Shown piece by piece: positions 1 to 10,300 of a DNA stretch of 64,000 bases. A program made the translations under genes and the position numbers. Each line of letters begins with the position of its first letter. The stretch's first letter is position 1. Below the pieces are notes generated by a model. It was given only the letters and a program-made list of their open reading frames with translations. It was not told the origin of the DNA and made no database searches. Source of the DNA: Mesodorylaimus sp. YZB2_4 (Eukaryota; Nematoda; Enoplea; Dorylaimida; Dorylaimidae). The stretch spans positions 1-64,000 of the forward strand of contig JASANH010000479.1 of the NCBI GenBank assembly GCA_030248295.1. Reading direction: 5' to 3'.

Positions 1-56
1 GGTGGGCCGTGTGCTGTCTGCGCCCCCTTGGGTAGTGGGAGCCAGGAGATAGTTCA

Positions 57-1634
57 GTGGCGGAGACGTTGGCTCGGTTGCAAAGAGAACAGGAGGCGAT
101 GAAGCAGAGGTACGAAGCTGCCCAACGGCAGGCAGAAGCTGCGCAGCAACGAACCGACAAGAATTGCGAATGGTCAGCGGAAGGAAGCAAAGATTCGGGT
201 CGAGAATGAGCGACGCAGTCGTGCGGAAGAGCGAGCTGCGCTGGAACGGGCCCATCGACGAGAATTGACAGCCGCGATAGCAAGGATGGAACAAGCGACA
301 CGTGAAAGGCGAACGGACCCGGGCGATCAAGGCGATGGCGAGGAAACGGTGGCGGAACGCTTGAATGAGCGGTTCCCTCAGGGCACCTACGTCAGGGGGT
401 TGCTCGATCGGGCGAGAGCGGTGCCAGATTTGGTCCAAGGCGTTCAGTATACGGAGGAAGGCGGTGATATCAACATCCAGTTGAACCAGAACGACCTGCG
501 GTTCCTTGGGACATTGCGAGTGCAAGAATTCAATGGCAACCCTCTTCTCCACTGCGATACGTGACTCGGCGCTTATATCTACACCAGCCTGCACCGGTCT
601 GTTCAGCACATTTGGGTTAAGACGGGCGCTCTCAGGCGTGCACGCAGCGAGGTGCGGTAAGTTAGGTGTGGCACTCACAGCGTGGCTGACATGGCATCTG
701 GAAATGTTACAGGTGACGCTGATGCGGACACTGTTGGCAACAAGGAAGATCGAGATTGCCGAAGATGATTCCCAAGCGAGCGACCAGGTGCAAGGAGAAT
801 GTGCCCTACATTTCTACTACTGTGGGGTAGGGGTCAGGAATCGCACTCAAACCGGCCATAGGAAGGGGCAAATTACGAGAACAGTTCCTCAAGGGGATGG
901 ATCAACGGTTCAGGACACCAGTGCTGACGAGGTTTCCCAACCCCAAGGTCAACATGTGGGACGTGGTACAATTTGTGCAAACGTTGGAGGAACAGGAGAA
1001 GCACGAGGTTTTCGATCGCACCCATAAGTACAATTACAGCGCTCAAGGTGGTCAAGTGTACAAGTCGAGGGATACGAAGCAAGACGAAGATGAGCAAGAA
1101 TGTGCATTGCGGTTAGACAAAGAAGTGATCAGGCGGAAACAGGCGCAGGCGGCCAAAATGCTACATTGGTCGGCCGAGCCTCCAGACAAGGGCAATGAAG
1201 AAGTGGTTCGCTGGGACGAGATGCCAGTAGCGTATGTGGTCGATGGCGACGTTGATCATGAAGAGCTGGTCAACGCGTGTGTCAGTGCAGTGGCTGAGGC
1301 AAGGAATGGACGGCCACCATGGCACAAGTTCGAACAGAAAGGAGAAGACAGACGATACAATAACGATGGTCAGTATGAGCAGCGGGACCAACAGGGCAAG
1401 CGAGATTACAAGAATGATCCGTGCTATACGCGTGGTGAGTTGGGCCATTGGGGCCGCTACTGCCCACTTATAGAGGAATTTCGACAGTTGGTCAAGTCGT
1501 TGTGGAAGAAAGGCGGACCAAGACCAAGCATAAAGGAAGTGCTGGACGAATTGGCGCGTCAGTCGAAGGAAAAGGCGGGCACATCACCAGTGGTCGCTAT
1601 TTCGGTTGGGGAAGATCAGACGCCGACCGCGTGA
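57..1634 (+). pseudogene. Decayed gag of the LTR element
   Basis: Gag is the capsid/nucleocapsid polyprotein that packages the element RNA. The first part reads as a charged, Gln/Glu/Arg-rich coiled coil, but the frame changes near 160 and a stop falls at 562-564. From about 760 the frame used by pol reads through a typical gag segment; it carries a TAG at 828-830 and then runs open to TGA 1632-1634. A nucleocapsid zinc knuckle lies at 1422-1463 (CYTRGELGHWGRYC). It fits CX2CX4HX4C except that the second Cys is Arg (CGT at 1431). The true start may lie upstream of the window. Several independent lesions make a functional Gag unlikely from this copy. Confidence 0.8.
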
Positions 1635-1651
1635 GGGTGCGCGGGCGCGCC
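1632..1651 (+). promoter_or_regulatory. In-frame gag-pol TGA with hairpin
   Basis: Gag ends in TGA at 1632-1634, and the same frame continues open into pol. One base later, 1636-1641 (GGTGCG) can pair with 1646-1651 (CGCGCC) over a four-base loop, a six-pair GC-rich stem with one G-U. The first in-frame ATG of pol is far downstream, at 1752. Termination read-through would explain how pol is made as a Gag-Pol fusion, as in gammaretroviruses. Known read-through structures usually start about 8 nt after the stop, so the stem's role is an inference. Confidence 0.4.
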
Positions 1652-4600
1652 TGGTGTGACTGGTAAACTTCTGGATACTGGTCAACTGGCGTGCCCAACC
1701 CCGAGCGGCGAGGGGGAAGCCAATGGTGTCGATGTCAAGCCAGTGCGGTCAATGGTTGAGTCAAGTGTACAATGCGAGGATAGTGTGGATTTGGATCGAG
1801 AATTGGTCAGGGCAACAGATAGAGAACAGGGTATTGGTAAGCAGGGTGGTGATACTGGGAACCTTGGTTTGGAGGATAGTGTCGCAGATGCTACTGCAAA
1901 TTCCTTGGTTCTGCGGTTGCCAAATAATATGCCTGAACGGGAGAAGGTCCAGACCCTGTCAAGGTTTTTCAAAATCAACCCTGAGGAGGTGGAAGCTATG
2001 TCCATACCCTATGATACATGGAATAGGCCGATTGCGAGGGTGACCAGGGTACATCTAATCGAAGTGCAGTCGATGTACGGCGAACCGGTCTGTGTCATGC
2101 TGGACACAGGCGCGGAGCTGTCGATGGTCAGTCCGGTGGCGTTAGCAAAATTGCAAGGGGTCAAGGATGTGAAAGAAATTTGCTACATGGACCCAGCCAA
2201 TGCGATCAATAGTGCAAGTGGTCACGATATGCGGATATTGGGCAGTGCGATAGTCAAGTTCAGAATCGAGGGCGTGGCATCAGCACCAGTCATGGTTTTG
2301 GTCACAGACAATATGGATTTCGAATTCGTGGCTGGACTCGGGCTAATCGAGCAGTGCAAGATGCAATGCGACTTCGAAAGGAAGGTGATCAAGTTTCAAG
2401 CAGATCCATGGAATGGAATCGAGGTGAGGTACACTCAACGCGGTTCAGGACAGGCGTCAAGCTTGTTTGTGAAAGCGGACACCTACCTGCCACCAAGATC
2501 TGAGGCAGTAGTAGAGTGCCGAGTACCACCTGCGATCAAAACGGAATTGGCAACGGTTCACGAGTGCAAGTGGCGAGAACCGAAGCGGGGATGGCGACCA
2601 TTCATGTTACCAAGAGGCGTGATCGAGGCTGAGCGAGAAGATGGCGTGAGGACGGCCAAAGTGGTCATTGTAAATCCAACGGCGTCAGGCTTTCGGCTCA
2701 AGCGAGGGACAGCAATTGGACGGGTGGAAGAACTGCAAGTGTCAAAGGCAAGTGAATCGGTTATCGGGATAGGCAGTTGGGCGCAGGGATTGCCGTGTGG
2801 GTTGGTCTGCTCATCACAGACTGATGCCAAAGGTGATCTCGGCCAGGACGAGCAAGGCGGACGCAAGGATATCGGTGTCCAAGTGCGAGGCGATTATCCA
2901 GTTGAGGTGGACAGGGAGTCAGCAGTGCGAATCGAGAAATTGGCCAGGTTGTTGAAGAAACCACCTGATCTGGCCATGGACGACTGGGGCAAGTTGGTCA
3001 AGTGCGTATTGGCGAACAACGATGTATTCGCATTCAGTTTGCAAGAATTGACGGGAACAACATGGGCGAAGCATCAAATCGATACGGGCGATGCACCACC
3101 AGTTCGAAACAAAATGCGGAGAATAATCGAAGCGCACAAGGATGTGGTCAAGGCTCAAGTGGACGAATATTTGGAGCTGGGGTGGATAGTGCCATCAAGG
3201 TCCCCCTGGGCTACAAATGTGGTATTGGTAAAGAAGAAAGAAGGTACGTGGCGAGTCTGTTTGGACTATCGACCAGTCAACAAGGTGACGAAGAAGGACG
3301 CGTATCGTTTGCTCAATATCAACGAGATGTTGGACGCGATGCAAGGGTCGAGGATCTTCACGGTTTTGGACATGATGTGCGGCTACAATCAAGTGCCAAT
3401 GGATCTGAAATCGCAGGAGAAGACAGCGTTCTACACACCATTCGGGTGTTACAAGTGGACGAGAGCAAGTTTTGGGCTGTGCAACATGCCCGCGGAATAT
3501 CAAAGGCTGGTCGATATGCTGTTGGCAGGGATCGAGTGGTTGTATGTGCTGGCATACATCGACGACATCGTCATCTACAGTAAGTCGGTTGATGAGCATG
3601 TGGGGCATTTGGAAGCGGTTTTTGGGCGATTGCGAGAAGCGAATCTGAAGTTGAAACCGAAGAAGTGCGTGATCGGATGCGGGAGCTTGGAGTATCTCGG
3701 GCATCGAATCGATTCAACTGGTTGCCGACCATTGAGCGACAAGGTGGAAGAAATACGAAATTACCCCGTGCCCGAGTCATGCGAAGAAGTGCATTCGTTT
3801 CTCGGATTGGCTGGTTATTATCGGAAGTTCTTGGTCAATTATGCGGACAGAAGTAGGCGACTTCGTGAATTGACCAGGAAAGATGCGGTTTTCGAATGGA
3901 CGGCGGAGAGGCAGGAAGAATTCGAGTATTTGAGGCGGGCATTGACGAAAGATCCTGTGCTCAGGTACCAAAATTTCGAGTTGCCATTCGTATTGAGTAC
4001 AGATGCATCAGGGTATAGAATTGGAGCGGTGTTAGAGCAATATGAACCTTCGGAGCCGAACAAGCGGTGTATGGTGCATTGCGTTTCAAGAGCCCTCAAT
4101 CCAGCAGAGACGAGATACTGTACAACGGATAGGGAGTGCCTGGCAATATATTGGGGCATCCTGCAGTATCGACACTATTTGCTCGGAAGGAAATTCGAAG
4201 TGAAGACGGATCATCAGTGTCTACTGGCATGGCAACGCGATCAGGACATGCAGGGACGAAGAGGAAAGTGGTTGGCTCAGTTGCAAGAGTATGATTTCGA
4301 TATTCATTATCAGCGGGGCAAGGACAATGTGGTGCCTGATTTGCTATCGCGTTGGCCTGGCATGCAAGCCGAAGGCGACCGAGGCGAGCGAGAAATCAAG
4401 ATCAAGCCCAAGGAAATCGAATGCGACGCATGTCAAGCCAAGACCAATCACAAGGATGAAACGATCGCGTGCGAAGGAGGCATTGGCGATGAGCAATGTC
4501 AAGGGGATGATGGTCAGTTTTGGTTTCTGGACCCATACCTCAACGCCGTGGTAGCAGTAAGTGACTGTGGGGTTGTGTGTCTAGAAGAGGGGACTGGAAG

Positions 4601-6716
4601 TGACCATGTAGAAATGGAAGTTGAGACCAGAGGTATGGTCAGTTGGGGATTGTCATATGATCAGACTGTGTTGGGAGGCTTAGAGTTGTATGAAGAAAAA
4701 GAGTGGGATAGGAGTTCTCTTAGCCCCACCCCTGCCCTATCAACGAGTCTTAGAGTACCTTCAGAGTGGTCAAGGGACATCAATAGCGAGGCAGTCCAGA
4801 GAGAAATCGGAGCGGATGTGTTGACGGGCCAGTCATACCCAAAGCAAGGGCTCGTTGGCCAGATCGAAGCAAGGTTCGGAGCGATTCAAGGGTTAGAAGA
4901 TGAAGCCGAAGAATCGGGGGACGAACAGGAACTGGTCAGTGATCAGGTATCGCACAATCAAGACCAATGGGACGAACAACAGAGAGTGGCGATTTTGGCA
5001 TCGGATTTGTTCAGTATCATGCCAGAACCAATCACATTGGCCAAGATGCAGTTACACGATCGGGAGCTGCAAGAAATCTGTTTCGATTTGGGCAATGCGA
5101 AAAATGGACGAGGTCAGTACTATTATTTGGATAAAGATGGCGTATTGAAAATCGATTGGGCAAAACCCAATGATGCGCTGGGACGAGTGTACCGACGGGT
5201 TGTTGCGCCAGCTGGGCTGCGGACATTGATCTTTGATGTCGCGCACAAGCGTGGTGGACACCCTGGGTTTGGACGATTGTTGGAAAGTATCCGAAGGCAT
5301 TATTTTTGGCCAACGATGCGGAAAGATTTGCAGCGGTGGATCGAGGCGTGTCAGGACTGTGCAATGCGAAAGCAGAAGCAAGGAGCGGGACAACCACCGT
5401 TGGCACCTCTTCCAATTGTGGGTGCTTTCGAGCGAGTGGCAATCGATATGGTTGGACCATTACCAACGACGGTCAAGGGCAACAAGTATGTATGCGTGTT
5501 GGTCGATTCAAGGACGAAACAAGTCGAACTGCATGCGTGTGCGGATATGAAAGCGGAAACAGTGGCTGATTTTGTGGTGCAATGGATTGCGCGCTACGGG
5601 GTCATGCGAACACTATTATCGGATCAAGGGACGAATTTCTGTGGTGCGGTGATGAAGTCAGTTTGCGAAGCGTTTGGGATCGACAAGAGGAGAACATCGT
5701 CATATCATCCACAAACGAACGGGGCGTGCGAAGCCTACAACAAGCAGTTGGGCGACGAGCTGTACTTCTACACGCGGGAAATTCCGGACGAGTGGGACAA
5801 TTGGTTGCCAATTTTCGCAATGCATCATCGATTTGCAATTCATTCAACAACGGGAGAGACGCCTTATTTGCTCATGTTTGGACGAGAGGGGTTAGATCCG
5901 CTAACTGCCTTGTTCAAAGGAGGCTCTCAGGATGGTCAAGTGGAACCAGCAAGTGATGCAGATTATGTGCGAAAATTGAAAGAACGAATGGCAAGAGTGG
6001 ACGAAATGGTATATCAACGAATGGTGGAGCAACAAGAAAGAATGAAGGTGGCGTACGATAAATTGGCCAGGACAACAACGGCGTTCGGGAAGGGCGATTT
6101 GGTATTCGTGAGAAACCAGGCTGCCAAACCAGGGGTGTGTAAAAAGCACCGCCCGAGGTGGTTGGGGCCTTACGAGGTGCTCGATGTGCTCTCACCGTAC
6201 AATGTGGTGGTCAAGTTCGCTGGGCGAGTCGACAGCACACCATGGGTTGTCAGTGTGGCGAGATTGAGTCGATGGAAAAGGACGGCGCCAGACGAAATTT
6301 CGAATGCAATGAGAAAATCGGGAATGGATGAATCAGTGGCGAAAGAAAATGGTCGGACAAGCTTGGAGCGACCGAAGGAAGAAGTCTTTCGGCCAGCAGT
6401 GGTAGACGTGAGTGGCTTGTTGAGGAAACCTGATCCTGTATGGGTTTGGGCTAAGAGGGCCAGAGGACAGCCATATTGGCCAGCAAGGGTGATAGCTGGC
6501 AAGGAAGTGAATGAGGCTGAGATACCGGGTTATCGATGGGTGCGATTTTTCGGGGAAGAATTGACTAAATTGGGTGCGGTCCGGGTTCCTTTGGGAGCGC
6601 TGGTGCCTTATGAGGAAGCGAAGGATGAGCACAGGCATGGAGGGGACATTGAGTTGGAGCGGGCTATGTTCGAAATTGAGTCCGCCATGGGTCTCCTGCC
6701 ATCGTGTTCGCTCTAA
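1635..6716 (+). CDS. pol: Pol polyprotein with C-terminal PWWP domain
   Basis: Pol matures, copies and integrates the element. Domains in order are: an aspartic protease with MLDTGAELSMVS near 2100; a reverse transcriptase with LDYRPVNKVTKKDAY near 3260, LDMMCGYNQ near 3370 and the YIDD active site near 3555; an RNase H with TDAS near 4000, TDREC and KTDHQ; a gag-proximal HHCC integrase finger (GGHPG ... CQDC) at 5245-5360; an integrase core with Asp near 5443, Asp near 5617 and Glu near 5728, the last pair separated by exactly 35 residues; and a GPY/F module (RWLGPYEVL) near 6160. A PWWP domain follows at about 6426-6640 (VWVWAKRARGQPYWPARV, then RWVRFFGEE). All catalytic residues I can check are present and there is no internal stop. 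Translation probably depends on read-through of the TGA at 1632, because no ATG lies near the start. Identity as a Ty3/gypsy Pol is certain; the PWWP call is strong. Confidence 0.95.
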   Translation, partial: GCAGAPGVTGKLLDTGQLACPTPSGEGEANGVDVKPVRSMVESSVQCEDSVDLDRELVRATDREQGIGKQGGDTGNLGLEDSVADATANSLVLRLPNNMPEREKVQTLSRFFKINPEEVEAMSIPYDTWNRPIARVTRVHLIEVQSMYGEPVCVMLDTGAELSMVSPVALAKLQGVKDVKEICYMDPANAINSASGHDMRILGSAIVKFRIEGVASAPVMVLVTDNMDFEFVAGLGLIEQCKMQCDFERKVIKFQADPWNGIEVRYTQRGSGQASSLFVKADTYLPPRSEAVVECRVPPAIKTELATVHECKWREPKRGWRPFMLPRGVIEAEREDGVRTAKVVIVNPTASGFRLKRGTAIGRVEELQVSKASESVIGIGSWAQGLPCGLVCSSQTDAKGDLGQDEQGGRKDIGVQVRGDYPVEVDRESAVRIEKLARLLKKPPDLAMDDWGKLVKCVLANNDVFAFSLQELTGTTWAKHQIDTGDAPPVRNKMRRIIEAHKDVVKAQVDEYLELGWIVPSRSPWATNVVLVKKKEGTWRVCLDYRPVNKVTKKDAYRLLNINEMLDAMQGSRIFTVLDMMCGYNQVPMDLKSQEKTAFYTPFGCYKWTRASFGLCNMPAEYQRLVDMLLAGIEWLYVLAYIDDIVIYSKSVDEHVGHLEAVFGRLREANLKLKPKKCVIGCGSLEYLGHRIDSTGCRPLSDKVEEIRNYPVPESCEEVHSFLGLAGYYRKFLVNYADRSRRLRELTRKDAVFEWTAERQEEFEYLRRALTKDPVLRYQNFELPFVLSTDASGYRIGAVLEQYEPSEPNKRCMVHCVSRALNPAETRYCTTDRECLAIYWGILQYRHYLLGRKFEVKTDHQCLLAWQRDQDMQGRRGKWLAQLQEYDFDIHYQRGKDNVVPDLLSRWPGMQAEGDRGEREIKIKPKEIECDACQAKTNHKDETIACEGGIGDEQCQGDDGQFWFLDPYLNAVVAVSDCGVVCLEEGTGSDHVEMEVETRGMVSWGLSYDQTVLGGLELYEEKEWDRSSLSPTPALSTSLRVPSEWSRDINSEAVQREIGADVLTGQSYPKQGLVGQIEARFGAIQGLEDEAEESGDEQELVSDQVSHNQDQWDEQQRVAILASDLFSIMPEPITLAKMQLHDRELQEICFDLGNAKNGRGQYYYLDKDGVLKIDWAKPNDALGRVYRRVVAPAGLRTLIFDVAHKRGGHPGFGRLLESIRRHYFWPTMRKDLQRWIEACQDCAMRKQKQGAGQPPLAPLPIVGAFERVAIDMVGPLPTTVKGNKYVCVLVDSRTKQVELHACADMKAETVADFVVQWIARYGVMRTLLSDQGTNFCGAVMKSVCEAFGIDKRRTSSYHPQTNGACEAYNKQLGDELYFYTREIPDEWDNWLPIFAMHHRFAIHSTTGETPYLLMFGREGLDPLTALFKGGSQDGQVEPASDADYVRKLKERMARVDEMVYQRMVEQQERMKVAYDKLARTTTAFGKGDLVFVRNQAAKPGVCKKHRPRWLGPYEVLDVLSPYNVVVKFAGRVDSTPWVVSVARLSRWKRTAPDEISNAMRKSGMDESVAKENGRTSLERPKEEVFRPAVVDVSGLLRKPDPVWVWAKRARGQPYWPARVIAGKEVNEAEIPGYRWVRFFGEELTKLGAVRVPLGALVPYEEAKDEHRHGGDIELERAMFEIESAMGLLPSCSL
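6426..6640 (+). other. PWWP domain at the integrase C terminus
   Basis: The diagnostic core is VWAK-x3-GQPYWPARV, followed about 20 residues later by YRWVRFFGEE and a closing VPLGALVPYEEA, the usual PWWP order. PWWP domains bind nucleosomes, often through H3K36-methylated tails and DNA. By my alignment from memory with DNMT3-type PWWPs, the cage positions read Gln, Trp and Phe, so one of three aromatics is missing and methyl-lysine binding may be weak. The domain sits where chromodomains sit in chromoviral integrases, which suggests a role in choosing insertion sites. Confidence 0.85.
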
Positions 6717-7367
6717 AGGAGGGAAGGGAGTAAGTGGAATGGAGCCAGCTAGCTTTTCTATCGTGGCCAACTACCATACAAAATTTTCGTTGGCTCGGCT
6801 ATGAAATTCCACTATCTGATTTAAAAAAAAAGATAGCACTCGGCGAGGCCGAAATGACAAACAAAGTGCTATATCTGATCTTTTCCAGAGCAATGCCTCT
6901 CCTACAGCTTGCCTTACGCCGACGTGTTCAGATTGAGCAGGGATGGTTCCGTCTATTGCCCGATCTGCGTATACGTATGGACCTGCTCAACACTAGTCAC
7001 GTTCGACTTTGTATTTTTGTGCGTCTAGCGGGGCCGCGGCTGACCCTGCGTCTGCGAGGACAACTGGTCGTCTGATTCAGGTCATTTCGAGTTTTGATAG
7101 CGACGGCGAGCGGCCGACTTGGTGCCCGCTTTATTTGACTGTGTTTTGCTCACGAGCGGTCGAATTATTCGAACAGTTAAATTGCGGCCTAACTGAGTTT
7201 GTTGGACAATTTGAAGTTTGTCATTTAGAAATTCGAATCAAGGAATAGACTGTAGTGGAGGCGTGGACACCTCATTGGGATTGGAGTATTGGGCGTGACG
7301 GTTCTATTGGTTGGGTGTGGACGCCCTATCGAATTATCGATTGATTGACTTTTTGGGTGAGATCGGC
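6717..7367 (+). other. Spacer between pol and the third ORF
   Basis: A 651-bp internal part of the element without a convincing gene. Short ORFs here match no family I know. An A-run lies near 6822-6831. The spacer may hold a splice acceptor or promoter for a subgenomic RNA of the third ORF, but I see no decisive signal. Confidence 0.4.
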
Positions 7368-10300
7368 ATGGGCGATCGATTTTGGAAATTGGAGGTCTTG
7401 TTGCTGGCGATGGCCGTGTGCCGACTCGCGATGACAGTGGCCATGGACCCCAATAAGGACAAGGAAAAATCGGATAAGGAAAAGGCTTTGGAAGAAGAAC
7501 GGCAAGTTCGGGAAGAAGCGTCAGGCGTGAGCAACTATGGCGTTTCGAATCGACACGAGATGTCCATGATGACGATTCTGATGGAAGATGTAAGAAGGCG
7601 GCGAGATGACGATTTTTGGCGAGGCCATTACGAGCGGCTATTGAATGGGTATTCGGTGGTGTGCAAATTGGCGAAGTTGGTCCAGAAATTACGAACATGG
7701 GTGGACAAGGGTTCGGCAACACCAGGACGATACGGTGCGATTCAGGATACACTCCGGGAAATCGGTAAGGAGTGGGCGAGATTCAAGAAGTTAGATCGGA
7801 GTTCGACGGGGGCTGTCCTCATTGAATATTGGATGGCGCTCCTGAACACCGAGCTATTCACCAAAGATTATGTGGGCGATGGGTCATTGGTCACGAAAGA
7901 ACAATTGGCGGATTGGTTGGCCAATTTCTATGGACGGACAGTTGTGATCGTGCAGCGGTTGATGGGTGTGGTGAATCGGAATTTGCAAGGTGGCAACCTA
8001 TCGATCGTGCGCACTCGTCATTTGGAAGAAGGAGACCTATGGGCGCAGCCAGCTTTTGTGCTCCACGAACACTTTCAAGTCGATCATATCAATCCCGATC
8101 AACCAATGTCACCAGAAGATCGATTGACACCACCAGACGAAGGCGTAAGGATCGTAGTGTCAGAGGATGGGACGTTACCTGCTTGGGAGCGGGAAGACAC
8201 GCCATCTGAAGAACCAATAGAGGAAGGAATCGATTTAGTCGAAGCAGAAATCGATTCGTGGGAAGAGGCGTGCGGTGGATCGAAGTCAGCAACAACTGGA
8301 CAACGACCGACGAGGCAAGCCAAGGAGAAAGCGGCCTCAGCGATCAAGGAGATGGCTCAAGTCGAGAGCAAGAGGACGAGAGAGCGAACAAGATCGACGC
8401 CGAGGAAAGCGACGAAAGAACAAGGAACGGGAAAAAACGAGTCAACAGTGGTCATCGACTCCGGTGAACCGACAGTGGCCAGTACGGTAGAGTTCGTTAG
8501 TGTCGAGGACGAACCAATGGAGGAAGAGCCAGGCGAAGAAGAAGGAAGTCGGGTGCTATGTATCTGGGAAGTACCACCGGAAGGAAGGCCAATGGAAGAA
8601 GAAAAAGGGCAAGGATGGACCCAGGCGGGGGTTGCATCTGCGTCGTCGGACGAGAAAGAACAACCAGGATCGGTTTGGACAAGGTTGGGAGCGAAAACCA
8701 ATGTGACGATGGGTACAAGTAGCGATGCGGTTCGACCACCGGTGAGCAAGGTATGGGTAGCAGCAAGGGTGGCTCCAGCTGGGACCCCTGGGCCAGAGGA
8801 TCCAGATGAAGAGGCGATGAGGGCAAGACCATCACCGAGGGGACCAGACGACAGACCAATTCCGGGGTATGTGCGACCTAGCGATTGGGGAGGGCAGGCT
8901 GACTGGCGGTTTTTGGACAGCCATGGCATGCAGGTCCCTCTGCCGATGCTGGCACTGCCAAGTGGGTTGCAGTGGCAGATTATACCGCAACCAAGAAGAG
9001 AAGAACAGGCCACCCACCGGATGTGTGTGTTGGCGTGCACGCTCGGTCGGATGTTTGAGACAGTGGTCCGGTCGGCGCGACACGTAGCGGAAGAGATCAG
9101 ACAATCGATTTGGCGGTACCATCACCCCTTCATCATGGCGGTGTTTTGCGAGTTCATTTTGGGCCTCAACCTGTACATCGATAATGAACCGGAGTTCCGA
9201 GAGCTACCTGTGATCTGGGTGGTCTCGTTTTATTTGTCAGTGGTGGTCCATTTGACCAGAATTATGGCCAACATCCCATTGAGCGGTCGGCTATATGAGA
9301 GAAGGAGAACAGTGGCGAACGAAGGAGAAGCGTGGCAGTTTCGGATGTTTCATGCAGACAGAACGGCAGCCAGGATTGCACCCTTTGCGCTCCGGTACAT
9401 TCTGGAGCCGATGGTGGTAGATTCTGAGCAGGTGACATTGCGAATCGAGCCAAACGAAAGGTTTTTGAATTATGTGGCGAGCATCGGCTGGTACACGATG
9501 GGTACAATATATTTTATACGAGATCCGGTGGTGGTGCAGCTGGGAATCTACCCAGTGCTGCCGCAAGGACCTACCCATTTCGGACCACCAGCGTTTTTGC
9601 GAGAACAATTGGCTACGGAAGCTAGTAGGGTAACGGGGCGACAGGAAGTGCGTTTCCCTTACCATGGATTGGTGAACGGAGGAGCGGCCCAGGCATGGTC
9701 AGATGGGATAAGACCAACGCCGTTGCAATTGATGGGTATGGCGCGACCGGTAATGGCACATCGAGCACTGTTGGATGATCGGGAACGGTTGGCGGCACAA
9801 GTGCAATTAATGGTTTCGGGCATTCCTGGCGGCAGTGGGCTGACACGGTTGGTGCGGCGAAGGGATCTGGGCGAGGTGCGAGTGGTATTCGAGGACAGCG
9901 ACAGGTCAGCAGGCGCTGCGGCGGACGACCAACCGGGTCCAAGTGGTACAACCACCGAGCAAAGGCGATTCCGGCACGAAGAAGAAGACAGAAGGCGTCG
10001 TCAAGAAGAACGGAGCGGGCACAGAAGGCACGAGTCCAGGAGCGAGCGTGGACAGGAACGAGGAAGTCGTAGTGGGCAACAGCAAGGAACGAGGAGTGGA
10101 CGTGATGAGCGAGAAGACCAGCCGAGCACAAGCGGGACGCAGCGGCGGGGATCTGGCCATGAGCGCCGACGATCCCGTCGTCGTTCCACTTCATCATCAT
10201 CGTCATCGTCGTCGTCATCGTCATCCAGTGGCTCGCATTATTGCTCGAAGTGTCATCGGCATGGACGAAGGAGGAGTCGATCGAGGGAAGAAAGACGACA

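Noticed and set aside
506-1027. 173-codon plus ORF in the gag region
   Set aside because: Overlaps the frame that carries recognisable gag text from 840 onward and has no gag-like residues itself; it is an out-of-frame reading of decayed gag.
10190-10235. TCA/TCG run as a simple microsatellite
   Set aside because: It is a mixed-codon serine run in frame inside the RS ORF, so it is explained as coding sequence.
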